A stretch of 64,000 bases of DNA from Phragmites australis (lineage: Eukaryota; Streptophyta; Magnoliopsida; Poales; Poaceae), in assembly GCF_958298935.1 (NCBI RefSeq), contig NC_084927.1, positions 14,846,001 to 14,910,000 of the forward strand. The letters run 5' to 3'. Shown one piece after another: positions 35,274 through 45,566 of this stretch. Position numbers and translations under genes: made by a program. The notes beneath the pieces are model-generated. The model did not search any database, was not told the origin of the DNA, and saw nothing but the letters and a program-made list of their open reading frames with translations. How positions within the stretch are numbered: the first letter of the stretch is position 1; each line of letters opens with the position of its first letter.

Positions 35274-36940
35274 CCATTTGGAAAAGAAAATAGAATCCAA
35301 AAGGATAGAGAGACTTATTCACATGATCTTCCCTTGAGCATCCAGGTACATCTCCATGATGGGAGTTTGAACACGCGAGTATCCGGAGGAAGATATCGCC
35401 TCGAAAAGAATCTTGGTCCTCTTGTTGGCAATCTCCAGAGAAAGCACTACGAGAAAAAGCAATTGACTATGAAGATCAATCTTGAAGTTCCTTTGATAAC
35501 GACTACTTGGGATCGGAAAGTACCTATCTCACCTTCTCAAGCGGATCCAATTCGGCTAGAAATTGCTAGGCGCTAGTAATCCTTGATTTCATAGGACTCA
35601 GGTGGTGCCTGATGAAGTCCCTGGCAATGTCATAAGCCGTCAAATTCCTCTCCTTCAAATGCCAGATCTCTCCGATGAGTTTCCGATAAAGGGTGGTCAT
35701 CAACGGCTCTTCTGTCCAGGCAGGCCTCGCTAGCGGTGGTAAGCCCTGGTAAGAGAGTCCTTGTAAGCAGTAAAACTACTTCTTGTGCCATCCTGACTAG
35801 GAGGACTTGGTGGGGAAGTCAATGTACTCCACCGACTTGCCCTCCCGAAGCTGAAATCCAGCACCGCCAACGACCTTGTTCTTGAGCCTCTTCAAAAGGT
35901 TAAAGTATCTGAAGAGGTTGAGGGACGAGCGGAAACCAATGAAGGCCTCTCACATATATATGAAGACTCTCCACATGATGATGGAATGGGGGTTGAGGTG
36001 AATGAGTTGTAGGCCATAGAAATCAAGCACCTCGAGAAGAAAATTTGAAGGGGGGGGGGGGGAGCAGAAGCCCAGTGGAAGAACACAAGAAAGATCACTG
36101 TACCATGGGTGTGCAGGCTCAGAATCGTCTGCCCTGACACCAGCGTGCAGGGGATCAAAGCCCAAGGAGGGATCACCTCACCGATCTTTGCCTTCTCCAG
36201 GACCTCCTTCATAACGTCAAACTCTTGCCACTCCAGGATCGCACATGTCATCTCATCGACAGAGGAGCTTTCTTTCTCGATCTTTTTCTTGCCCATGGCG
36301 GTGGAGAAATCGGTGGAGGAGGGTTCTTGGGGGGGGGGGGTTGGAGGCAGGGGCGCAAGGAGAACGAAGATGGTGATGGAAAGCAAACGATGATGGTAGG
36401 GTGAACATTAAAGTGGGTTTACCTCCGCCTTTATACAGGGCAAAGACTCCCGGAAATAGTGCTTCAAATAATGTCGTGCATGACTCGAGGCCACGATCTC
36501 TAGATTTATTGTCATGTCGCATTTAATGACCGGCGCATGCGGGGCAATTGGTGCAATAACCTGAGCAGCTCAGCTCCTCACGCCGCTACCGTAATCATGA
36601 TACTTTGGCATGAGAAAGATCCTCACAACTACCCAAAATCTCCACTGCGATGGTCCAACTTTCGAACTCAACCAGTGATAAATTTTTCCTCCTGACCTCG
36701 TAGGAACGAAACAATAAGAAAACCTACTCGGATGGAACACCTTCTCGAGAATTCTCTTGAGGACTCGAAGGTGGTCAGAATCCCGAATAGATGATCTAAG
36801 GACCCAGAAAATCCGGTTAGATGCGTCAACCTAATCGAGAACTCAAGTCTTACTCGATAACATGATCAGAAAAAAAGCTTATCCTTGCTGGCCATGTACA
36901 TGATCCGTCAAAGCCTTATTTCATGTACTGATGGGGGGCT

Positions 36941-37422
36941 TGATGATACTATTGGGTAACTACCATATTTGGCTACCCCAGGGTTTCTCACAATTCTTAG
37001 GGAATATCTCTATCTCTGGAAAGAGGATCACTGGATGAAAGGAAACTGCCCGTAGAGCCCAAGGTATCTTGTAAATAGAGAAGTTTATCTCCAAGAATGG
37101 AAGGAAGACTCCAGAGGACGTACACACCCCAATATATATACGGAGCCTGGGGTCCTTGCGAAGGACAAGTCAAGAGGCAATTAGAACCAGAACAAGCCAA
37201 GCAAGAAAGTCGCCAACTAGATTTAGATCCATCTAGGCTAGCCACTCTCCTCTTGTAATAGGCTCTATTCAATACAAGACAAAAAAAATGTAGTGTTGTT
37301 ATCCTAAGGGAGGCCTGAACCTATATAAAAACCCCTCTGTGTTTCCCTGTGATTCATTTACTTGAAGCATTCCCAATCTGTTCTATAAATTTGTAAGATC
37401 GGTGATTCACCAATCTTCAACA
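36941..37422 (+). mobile_element. 3' LTR of the Tat element
   Basis: It starts TGATGATACTATTGGG directly after the purine tract and ends CTTCAACA. It aligns with the 5' LTR at 25438-25918, including TATATATACGGAGCCTGGGG and the CTAAGGGAGGCC block. Confidence 0.88.
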
Positions 37423-37837
37423 ACCAAAAAATTGATGAGTCTGTTGGAACAGATAATAATATCGCTTATCACTGTCGGTTTATACCACCAACTGGAAATG
37501 CTACATCAGTACCAGCTCATGGCATATCACTGCCAGTTGCTACCACTGACCGACAATGATGTATCAATGCTGATTCATGTTATTGACCGACAATTATATC
37601 CTTCATCATTGTCAGTTGAATACATGAATCAATGACATGAGACATGCCTTCAACAAGGTCATGTTGGTGAAACTTGGAAGTACAAAATTTAGACTAATTA
37701 AGCTTGGAAGTGCACGATCTTGTATTTATATATAAGGTAGATTACAAAAGAAGTTCTGGATTACTGACAAAACCAACATCCGGATTGCACTGAAAGACTA
37801 ATTAATAAACCTATAAACCCTACGCTTATGCTAGCTT

Positions 37838-38317
37838 TCACTTCTTTTTTATGTCGGGTCGTATGCCATCCTCTGATGACGATGACAACTCCTTTCCACT
37901 GTCATAATCACTGTTGATGATGATGGGGTCCTCATGATCTCTAGAGGTGACAACGGTCTCCTCCTCCTCGGAGCTCATCTTATCGAGCTTGTCCCGGTCA
38001 ATGCTTCTGCCATTATCATCATTGGTGAAAACGGTAGCATCAACCTCCTCCTCCTTGTCATCGTCGGGTTTCTCAATGTTGGCATCCTCCTCCTCGTCCT
38101 TCTCCTCAGAGGACACATAATCCTCATCCTTGGAGGAGTCCTCCAAGCTCATCGGCGCGCTGTGATTCTTCAACGGAGGGCTCTCACACAAGAAGTTCTC
38201 CCATTCATAGTCATATGGGGAGGCCAGTATTGCATCCTCCTCCTCCTCTGATGAGTATAGTGGATGGGAAGGAGGAAAGGCAGGATGTGGTAGCTCTAGA
38301 GGAGATCTGGCGCCCAT
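37838..38317 (-). CDS. Acidic 159-residue protein in CACTA remnant, unrecognised
   Basis: An uninterrupted frame starts MGARSPLELPHPAFPPSHP and becomes very acidic (SSEEEEDA, DSSKDEDYVSSEEKDEEED, MSSEEEETVV), ending DGIRPDIKKK. The start fits the frame's first ATG. No domain is recognised. Its position between clusters of subterminal repeats suggests a CACTA accessory product, possibly DNA- or histone-binding by charge, but that is a guess. It could equally be a non-coding frame favoured by GAG/GAA-rich DNA. Confidence 0.4.
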   Translation of the reverse strand: MGARSPLELPHPAFPPSHPLYSSEEEEDAILASPYDYEWENFLCESPPLKNHSAPMSLEDSSKDEDYVSSEEKDEEEDANIEKPDDDKEEEVDATVFTNDDNGRSIDRDKLDKMSSEEEETVVTSRDHEDPIIINSDYDSGKELSSSSEDGIRPDIKKK

Positions 38318-38914
38318 GACTGGACTGAGAGGATGATCGGACTAATTTGGGCACGATGGATCAGAGGAGGAGGAGCAACGTCACGGATGGAATGATGAGG
38401 GCTAGGGAGGGCGAGGATTATAATCACCATTCGAGGATGATGAAGGGTCATCGTGCATGCATATTTTAATGGTGCGAAAGAATGAAGGGGCGCATAGGAG
38501 TTTCAAGTGGCAATTAAGATATCAGTGTTGGCACAATTACCAACTGGTAGTGATGGGATATCATTGTCTATTATTAAATACAATTGGCAGTGACAGGGGG
38601 CATGTGAATCAACACATCGATCTATCACTCTGCCAGTTGATAATTTCAATTGGTACAATTATGATCTCTATTTAATCCTCCTCTATCATTTTCTATGCGT
38701 CACAAGTGAGAATTCACTCTACACTAGTGCGAGTAGAGTTTTTGTTTTTCCTTACTTTGATTACGAATGGTTTGTAAAGAAACACAGTTTTCTTTCATCA
38801 TCATGTAATGCTTTGTTCTTCCTTACTTAGATCTTTGTTCTTTTTATCTTAAATCATTTCTCTATTTTATGTTTGTTTTATTTTTTTGCAGATATACCCT
38901 TTTGTGTCATTTCA

Positions 38915-38995
38915 ATGGCCGCCCCACCTGGAAGGAGGGTTAAGGTGAGCCAGATGGTGGCTCGTAACCTAGGTCTTGTTGCAGGCCTTCAGTAA
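38915..38995 (+). pseudogene. Short exon-like frame in CACTA remnant
   Basis: ATG after a TTTTTTGCAG acceptor-like site encodes MAAPPGRRVKVSQMVARNLG and stops after 26 codons. Downstream text to about 39250 looks coding in broken frames (ERMGMQRLLYAIDH-like, then HCVSHQNLQRGRES-like). It may be the remains of a CACTA gene; I do not recognise it. Confidence 0.3.
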
Positions 38996-40539
38996 TGATT
39001 AATCATCATCTCTAGACACTAGATTCATCCAACCTGAAGCCGATGGGTGAATGTAGCTGCTGCTCTCCGGAACGTATTGGGATGCAACGCCTTCTGTATG
39101 CCATTGATCATCGCAACAACAATTTCTATGATATCTACCTAGAACACTAAGACATAGAGTATATGCATCGTCATCTATACACTATTGATGAAGACAATGT
39201 CTACTTCATCATTGTGTGTCACATCAGAATCTACAACGAGGTAGAGAATCTTAAGTGCTGTTGAAACTATTGTAATGTATTTTTATATATGTATTATAAA
39301 ACTTTGTGTAATGAACCTTTTCATGTATTATGTTAATATGTCGTTTCTATTTAATTCTAAGTTTGACTATTGGTTACTTGCAAATTTTAGTTATATTTAT
39401 GTCTATAGTGTAACTGCCGGTTCTTGTTACTAACCATAGTGATCATCATTGACACCTCGGTTCACATAACCTGTGCTTCTAACCTATCACTCTTGTGTTG
39501 TCTAGCCTCATTTGGGCCAAGTGAACGGTATCATTGTGGGCCAATATTCACTTTATTTCACCGACCCCTTTGCATCCCTGCTCATCGCAACCTATTATAT
39601 CTTTACTATCCTTTAGTACCACACTATCTATTGAGGAACAACATGCACACTTTATAAACCTCAGCTCTGACTTGTAGAACCGAAGGATTTTGTTGGGCTT
39701 GTAGTGGTTTGGAACATACGAGTGACTATCGGTTCTAGTTACCAACTAACAGTGATGGCCTATCAGTGAAGCCTCAGTTCCCACACCCAACAAATTCATA
39801 CTATTACCGCTGGTGCTAGTTGTGCACTGATAATTACAGACTATCACCGACGCCTCGATCCCCGCACCCCATGCATTCAAACTGTATACACTATTGGATC
39901 AAGTCTATTATTGCTGGTTCGTTACTTGATCTGGCAATGGTAGTATCGCCGCTCTATATAATTGCCTTTATCTGTCCTTCTTCAACACTTAGCAAATCTA
40001 GAGCCACCGCATCAACGCCGTTGCCTCAACTATGTTACCTTCTCCACATCTCAAAGCCGACACTATGCCCTCCCCAACCTCCTCCACCGCATGACCTCCT
40101 CCACATCTTAAAGCCAATGCTGAGTCCTCATCTACCTTCGATGTCGGTCTCCTCCACACAGACACCTCTGCTCCCTCCACGTCACCATCGCCCTAAGGTA
40201 ATCCCCAACTTACCTAGTCCTCCCACTAGTCTAAAAACTTGGATGTATATTGTTGTAAATGGTCACTGGAGTAGAGACTTGTACTTCCTTGATTAAAAAA
40301 AATAACATTCAAATTTTGGACACACAACTAGGGCACAAATGAATAACTTTTGTTGTCATTCCTTGTCACAATATAGTCGTACAAGAAACCGATTCCTAAT
40401 ATAGCACTATATTTTAGTGCACTAATTTTCTTGGGAAGTGACGATATTGATGGCTAGAATGTAGTTTGTCAATGATGATTTCGTATATTATGTAGCTTTT
40501 ATCTTATGTAGGTTTTCACTAATGATGTTTTAAAGTTGA

Positions 40540-41159
40540 TTTGATGGCTACCATTAAGAACCATATCAGGACGCATTACACCTGGGTAAATTGAGAGGAA
40601 GGTGCATTAGGTTTGGTGCCACCAAGAGTAGATTCTCCTTATACCACTCAATATATCCTTCCGTAAAGCTATTAGAGGAGATAAACTAGTTGCATAGCAA
40701 GATCTCATGGCTAAGTTAGCCAACATAAGTTTATGTCAAGAAAGAGGTATTTTTCAAGTAAATTTCTATGGCAGTTGAAACTTCCCTTGAAAATTAATTT
40801 AGCACGTTTTCTTTAATTGCCACTTTGCCAGACCAGTTTGGCGTATAGTTTGAATTGATGTAGGCATTAATCCACCTAGGAGTTTTTGCGTATGATGGGG
40901 GATTGGCTTCTAGGTGTGGGAGGTAAACAAATAAAGATTGTAGTTGGGGTGGCCGCTCTATGCTAAGCTATATAGCTATGCCGAAACAACGTTACTTTCA
41001 TGCAAGTTATCTTTAAAGAAGCTTATTGGCTAAGACATTGCGTGTTACTACAAAAGGGAGGAAGAAAGGGAGTATACATATAGGTCCTACCGAGTTTTGG
41101 AGGTGGTTACGATGGAATTCTTCACCAAGCATGTGTGATGATTTAGTGATAGGCTATGT
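40540..41159 (+). pseudogene. LINE 3' remnant (zinc-binding reverse-transcriptase tail)
   Basis: A stop-broken frame near 40800-41010 reads HVFFNCHFARPVWRIV, IDVGINPPRSFC and WPLYAKLYSYAETT. This corresponds to the zinc-binding region at the C-terminal end of plant LINE reverse transcriptases (typically HLFFDCHFAR, ending in a W/R/N block). It continues to the TRIM insertion at 41160. No RT core or poly(A) tail is visible. Confidence 0.55.
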
Positions 41160-41845
41160 TGTAATACCCTGGCTTATTAGTGTTCGAGTTTTAGCCCGTG
41201 TGACCCAAGTGTTTTCATTTGCTAGAGTTAGTCCTATCTTGATAGTTTAGATATGTTGGTGCCAGCTTATAAGCCTTTGCATTTCAAATATACCACCTCC
41301 AGGTTAGCCCTTTTATACGAAGTGGGGACGAAAGTGTAAAAGAGATGTCAAGTGTATTAGGGTCTGTCCCACATGTGGGCAGAGTTATATACGAATTTTG
41401 GAGGTGGGGTGTTACATATGGTATTCAGAGCTAACTCTCACTGAACGAGTGCATGTGTGTCCGCCCATGGAGTGGACATGGCATGATCGTGGCACCGAGG
41501 AGAGATCTTATGTATTTGTCTGCCGCTTACGTGGTAAGCTGCGGAGGGCATCAGCCTTGAAGGAGGGAGAGTGTAATACCCTAGCCCATTAGTATTCTGG
41601 TTTCAGCCTGTGTGGCTCAAGTTTTCCAGTTTGATGAAACTAGTCCCACCTCAGTAGTTTAGATAATAAGTCTGCAACTTGCAACTTGGTGACACATACC
41701 GAAGAGTAATGGTTTTCTGATGACAATAAGACTGAGTAACATTACATGAAGCGATAATAAAAAATAAGAGATATGACATATGTATGCGGGTTTGCTCTAT
41801 AAGTGGGTTGGACTGTAAGCAAATTTTGAAGACGGAGCTCTCACA
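41160..41845 (+). mobile_element. TRIM retroelement (686 bp), TSD TATGT
   Basis: This terminal-repeat retrotransposon in miniature is complete. The 5' LTR is 41160-41416 (TGTAATACCCTGG to GGGGTGTTACA), followed by a primer site TGGTATTCAGAGC at 41419-41431, a 155-bp internal part with a purine tract (AAGGAGGGAGAG) ending at 41571, and a 3' LTR at 41572-41845 (TGTAATACCCTAG to GAGCTCTCACA). A perfect duplication TATGT lies at 41155-41159 and 41846-41850. It encodes no protein and would depend on another element's enzymes. The two LTRs have diverged clearly, so it is old. Confidence 0.9.
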
Positions 41846-42290
41846 TATGTGTTGCTTGAGATGCTAAACATCATATGGCTTATTATAGTATTGCTTTTAG
41901 AGTTTACCCTTGAGCTGAAATGGTGTAATAAGAGATAAGGTTGGATAATTCGCATGAAGCAAGGACGGAACGGTTTTTCCGTTATCATAAAAAGAACGCC
42001 TTGTAGTCACTGGTGGTAAGGTTTTGCAAGTCTATTAACGTATCCACCCTCCGACCATTGTGAATCACAGCAAATACCATAAAACATCTTAAATCAGCAA
42101 AAAAACCACAGCTGATTCATTTCCTCTCACGTATACAATGACAAATTGACAATAAGTAGAAAAATATCACCTTGCTGATTGAATCCATCAACATCTTTGA
42201 TAGTTTGATAATTGATACTAAATTGATCATTCCTTGATCGGAATCGTCTCCACGCAACCGCATCCTACGACGGACGCAACAACGCAAGCT
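41846..42290 (+). other. LINE-flank debris and proximal promoter region
   Basis: Sequence after the TRIM continues the pre-insertion site. No element boundary is seen from about 42000 to the promoter of the cysteine proteinase gene. AT-rich, no open gene. Confidence 0.4.
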
Positions 42291-42293
42291 AAC

Positions 42294-42300
42294 ATAAATA
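42294..42300 (+). promoter_or_regulatory. TATA-like element of the cysteine proteinase gene
   Basis: ATAAATA lies 52 bases upstream of the ATG, which would give a short leader of about 20 bases. It is the only TATA-like motif close to the start. It is not proven to be the promoter. Confidence 0.45.
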
Positions 42301-42351
42301 ACCGGAGCAGGTAGCCACTAAACCGCGGAAAAAAATCCAGCCCAACCTGTC

Positions 42352-44203
42352 ATGGCTCTCCGCCGCCGCCTCCTCGCCGCTGGCCTCCTCCTCCTCCTCT
42401 CCGCCGTGGCCCTCTGCTCGGCGGAGCCCGACGTCGAGGATCCACTCATCGAGCAGGTGGTCCAAGGTGAAGATGAGCTGGAGCTGAACGCGGAGGCGCA
42501 CTTCGCGACCTTCGTCCGCCAGTTCGGCAAGTCCTACCGCGACGACGCCGAGCGCGCGCACCGGATGTCTGTGTTCAAGGCCAACCTCCGCCGCGCGCGG
42601 CGCCACCAGCGGCTCGACCCCACGGCAGTCCACGGGGTGACCAAGTTCTCCGACCTCACCCCCGCCGAGTTCCGGCGTCAGTTCCTCGGCCTCCGCCGCT
42701 CCCGTCCGTCTGGCCTCCTCAAGGGCTCAGTGCACGAGGCGCCCATCCTCCCAACGGACGGACTCCCCACAGACTTCGATTGGCGGGACCACGGCGCCGT
42801 CGGCCCCGTCAAGAACCAGGTCCGGCTCTTTCTTGTTCCCTAGGATTCAGCCAAGTATTGCGTCTCCTCCTCGTGGATTCGATCGATGGACATAGTTCAT
42901 CGCTGGATTGGTGGATTTCATCCGACTCGATTTGATTTCGCTGCAGGGTTCGTGCGGGTCGTGCTGGTCGTTCAGCACGTCGGGGGCGCTGGAGGGGGCG
43001 CACTACCTCGCCACCGGCAAGCTCGAGGTGCTCAGCGAGCAGCAGATGGTCGACTGCGACCACGAGGTATCCACCACTTCTTCAATTTGCTCTCGTTAAT
43101 CAAGTAGTAAGTTTTTGCTGTGAATTGTTCGTTCATTGTTTTGTTGGGCTAACTGCTAAAAGGATGATGCAAGGATATTCTCCTCTGGGTGGCCTTGTTG
43201 CCATCTGCTGCTGTGTCCTTTTCTGGGTTTCCTCTGTTCTGGTTGGTGGTGGTCAGAAAGTAGAAAGTATAAGGATAATAATTTGATTAAGAAGGACTTT
43301 GTTAAAATTGAGGATTAAGTTCTCATAAAATAAAAATAAAAATAAAAGGACTGAAGATAGCTGAAGATTTGAGTTCATTTTCCATTCTTCTTGATTTGTT
43401 TTTGCACAATATTGATCTACCGAATTAGGTTGGATCTTATCCACTTTAAGTTTGAGCCAAGTCAACTAACATGTATTTGGACCCAGCAAAGTTCTCCTTG
43501 GCTGCTAAAGTCCAAGGCACCCATTGGATCAAACATCTGATTTCTGTGTTATGTTCTTGTTATGAATTTGCAGTGTGATCCATCAGAACCACGCTCCTGC
43601 GACGCAGGATGCAATGGTGGCTTGATGACTACGGCTTTCAGCTATCTCCAGAAAGCTGGTGGCCTAGAGCGTGAGAAGGATTACCCTTACACCGGGAGGG
43701 ACAGCACCTGCAAATTTGACAAGTCCAAAATTGTTGCTCAGGTGAACAATTTCAGTGTTGTCTCTGTTGATGAAGAACAAATTGCTGCTAACTTGGTGAA
43801 ACATGGCCCACTAGCAAGTAAGGACTGAAAGCATGTTATCATTGCTGCTGCCACGATTAGCCTATGAATATCATGCAAAAATCAGTTACTGATGCGTACT
43901 TTCTTTCCTGCAGTTGGTATCAATGCAGTCTTCATGCAGACATACATCGGCGGTGTCTCATGCCCATACATTTGTGGTAGGCATCTTGATCATGGTGTGC
44001 TCCTGGTTGGTTTTGGATCGGCTGGTTACGCACCAATCCGCTTCAAGGAAAAGCCCTACTGGATCATAAAGAACTCGTGGGGTGAAAACTGGGGCGAGAA
44101 CGGGTACTACAAGATCTGCAGGGGTCCACATGTACAAAACAAGTGTGGTGTCGATTCGATGGTCTCCACAGTGACTGCCATCCACACCTCTAAGAAGGAA
44201 TAG
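42352..44203 (+). CDS. Papain-like cysteine proteinase, RD19/CCP1 type
   Basis: This vacuolar or secreted C1A protease degrades proteins, typically in senescence, stress or seed tissues. Four exons, 42352-42819, 42947-43066, 43574-43817 and 43914-44203, join in frame with GT-AG introns into 373 residues. Residues 1-24 are a signal peptide ([16 protein letters not shown]). Residues 50-110 are an I29 inhibitor prodomain ([32 protein letters not shown]). Mature enzyme begins near [16 protein letters not shown]. The catalytic set is present: Gln156, Cys162 in GSCGSCWSF, His304 in [11 protein letters not shown], Asn331 in [11 protein letters not shown]. The paired [20 protein letters not shown] stretch marks the RD19 group. 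It closely resembles cereal cysteine proteinase 1 from memory. All features are intact, so the gene is probably functional. It is the only complete host gene here. The first exon is GC-rich, as in many grass genes. Confidence 0.95.
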
Positions 44204-45566
44204 GATCCTACTAGTCCTCTTGTCTGTATATACCATTATTATGTATAATTCCCACATATGGTTTGACCTGGTGCTAGAGCTCTTTTCAGTGAGGGCTGTT
44301 CTATGGTATTATGTGAAACTGCTCTTGATTGCTGTAATGTTATGTTTGGATTATTATGTATAATTCCCACAGCACAACAATTGTTGGAACTTACAAGTAG
44401 CTACTTGTTATCATGGGTAATGCTTGTAATCTGATCAATCTTTGAGCAATTGCTGAAAAGATAAGCTACAGATCAACGATATGGATCTTCTAGTGCTTCC
44501 TGTAAGCTAGAAACGTCTACTGCTTATTCAGTCTGACTATATAAGTAGTATTTGTTAAATCGTTTTTACTTCCATTATCACTGGACTGAAATCTTAAACT
44601 CTTCGACGAGTGGGCCCAGTACTTAAAATAATTTTTAAGCAGAAGCATTCAAATTCTAAACAGTTCGCCACTGTGGCAAAACCACCTCCAAAACCGCTGG
44701 ATGTTTAGACGGTTCTAAATACTATAGAAGGCACGATACCCAGTATTATGCTCTGGTGTGTTAACTACTTACAATGATGCATGGAGTCGGTAATAAAACA
44801 ACCTATATATGCATTGTGGAATTCATGTTTGGGGGGAATAATATGACAATATTTCCAAAGTAAAAAATCTAGGCAAAGTTTCCATAGGTAAAGGTACCCT
44901 TAAAGTACCTTAAAGGAACAATCATGCATTCAAATGTAATCCACTCATAAACAGCCTTAAGATGTCGATGATGGTGAATATTTAAACGAAGGAAATCTGT
45001 CTCAACCAACAAGTGGTATAGCACTACGGTTCACTAGCAATTACACACGTGTTTTATATACGTGAATCAATCTAGTATATAGTAATCCGAAGAATTATAG
45101 AAGGTAAATAATAGAAAATTAAATATATTTTTTTAAATATATAAAAGATAAATATTGGATGTCTAGGTATAGAAGAAAAATAATAGATGATTGATAATAA
45201 TTTTTGGAAGAAAAACATGGTCCAACTTTGCACGTGACTATTTGATCAACTCGGTTGGATGGTGGAGATCGTCCGGATTTATCACAACTGGTGAATTATA
45301 TAGGATATAGATATAGATGATAATACAACACAGAGATTACATTGTACATAAGAGAACTTCTTCACGATGCCATTCCAGCTCCCAGCAAATCCATCTCAAT
45401 TTAGCACTGGCACGCAATCAAATAAATGATATGGAAAAACAAAAACATGAAGAAAAAGTAGTTCACATCCCTTCACACACAACTTCTTGCATAGTGGATG
45501 AAATCCTAACATAATATAACTATATAAGGACTTCTGGATGGCATTTATTTGATTGTCTTGTACCCC
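44204..45566. other. 3' UTR and intergenic sequence
   Basis: The first 200 bases after the stop are the proteinase 3' UTR, with TATGTATAATTCCCACA occurring at about 44239 and 44355 as a partial duplication. The rest, to the long LTR at 45567, is AT-rich (notably 45050-45220). No coding sequence or bounded element was recognised. Confidence 0.5.

Larger units (their letters stand above)
30720..36311 (-). pseudogene. Antisense gene of the Tat element (gypsy-type 'transposase_28'-like domain, coiled coil)
   Basis: On the minus strand a spliced gene runs opposite to gag. The N-terminal part (36300 to 35580) reads MGKKKIEKESSSVDEMTCAILEW near 36295-36228, then FLLEVLDFYGLQLIHLN, EAFIGFRSSLNLFRYF and LKNKVVGGAGFQLREGKS. 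This matches the conserved domain called putative gypsy type transposon, with stops near 35946, 35805 and 35784. The later part has exon-like blocks at 32176-31976 (RVIITESTGPSRSD), 31905-31740 and 31600-31400, a coiled-coil block near 31350-31190 (DEKKKAIAKVENQDKG), and a last exon ending AFMDEMDFAPSS before TAG at 30720-30722. Two insertions (32182-34278, 34363-35273) interrupt it. Function is unknown. Related antisense ORFs occur in RIRE2-like elements. Internal stops mean it is no longer coding. Confidence 0.7.
25438..37422 (+). mobile_element. Tat-lineage Ty3 element lacking RT and integrase (about 12 kb)
   Basis: The element has two LTRs in direct orientation (25438-25918 and 36941-37422), a primer site, gag, protease and a polypurine tract (ATGGGGGG, 36931-36938). 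No RT, RNase H or integrase can be found. Between protease and 3' LTR lie a large antisense gene and three younger insertions (29128-30451, 32182-34278, 34363-35273). Removing these gives an original length near 7.7 kb. Flanks CCTAA and CCAAA are a possible imperfect duplication. It resembles pol-less relatives of RIRE2-type Tat elements and would have needed a partner element to move. Confidence 0.8.
37423..40300. mobile_element. CACTA (En/Spm-like) remnant with subterminal repeats
   Basis: Variants of TATCACTGYCRGTT recur at 37460-37630, 38500-38660 and 39410-39920 in both orientations (for example TATCACTGTCGGTT, TATCACTGCCAGTT, CTGCCGGTT). Such clusters are typical of the subterminal regions of CACTA elements. 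Between them are an acidic minus-strand frame (37838-38317) and a short plus-strand frame. No transposase domain was recognised and no terminal CACTA ends could be fixed. The long frame at 39820-40296 is proline-rich and probably not a gene. Confidence 0.55.

Noticed and set aside
35193..35576. 127-residue plus-strand frame as a captured gene
   Set aside because: It crosses the right boundary of the CACTA MITE and then reads the complement of the antisense gene, so it is a chimera of two elements.
39820..40296. 158-residue frame rich in proline and histidine
   Set aside because: Overlaps CACTA subterminal repeats; no domain and no start context.
42289..42633. Minus-strand frame opposite the proteinase first exon
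   Set aside because: It is the GC-rich complement of a well-supported signal-peptide and prodomain exon.
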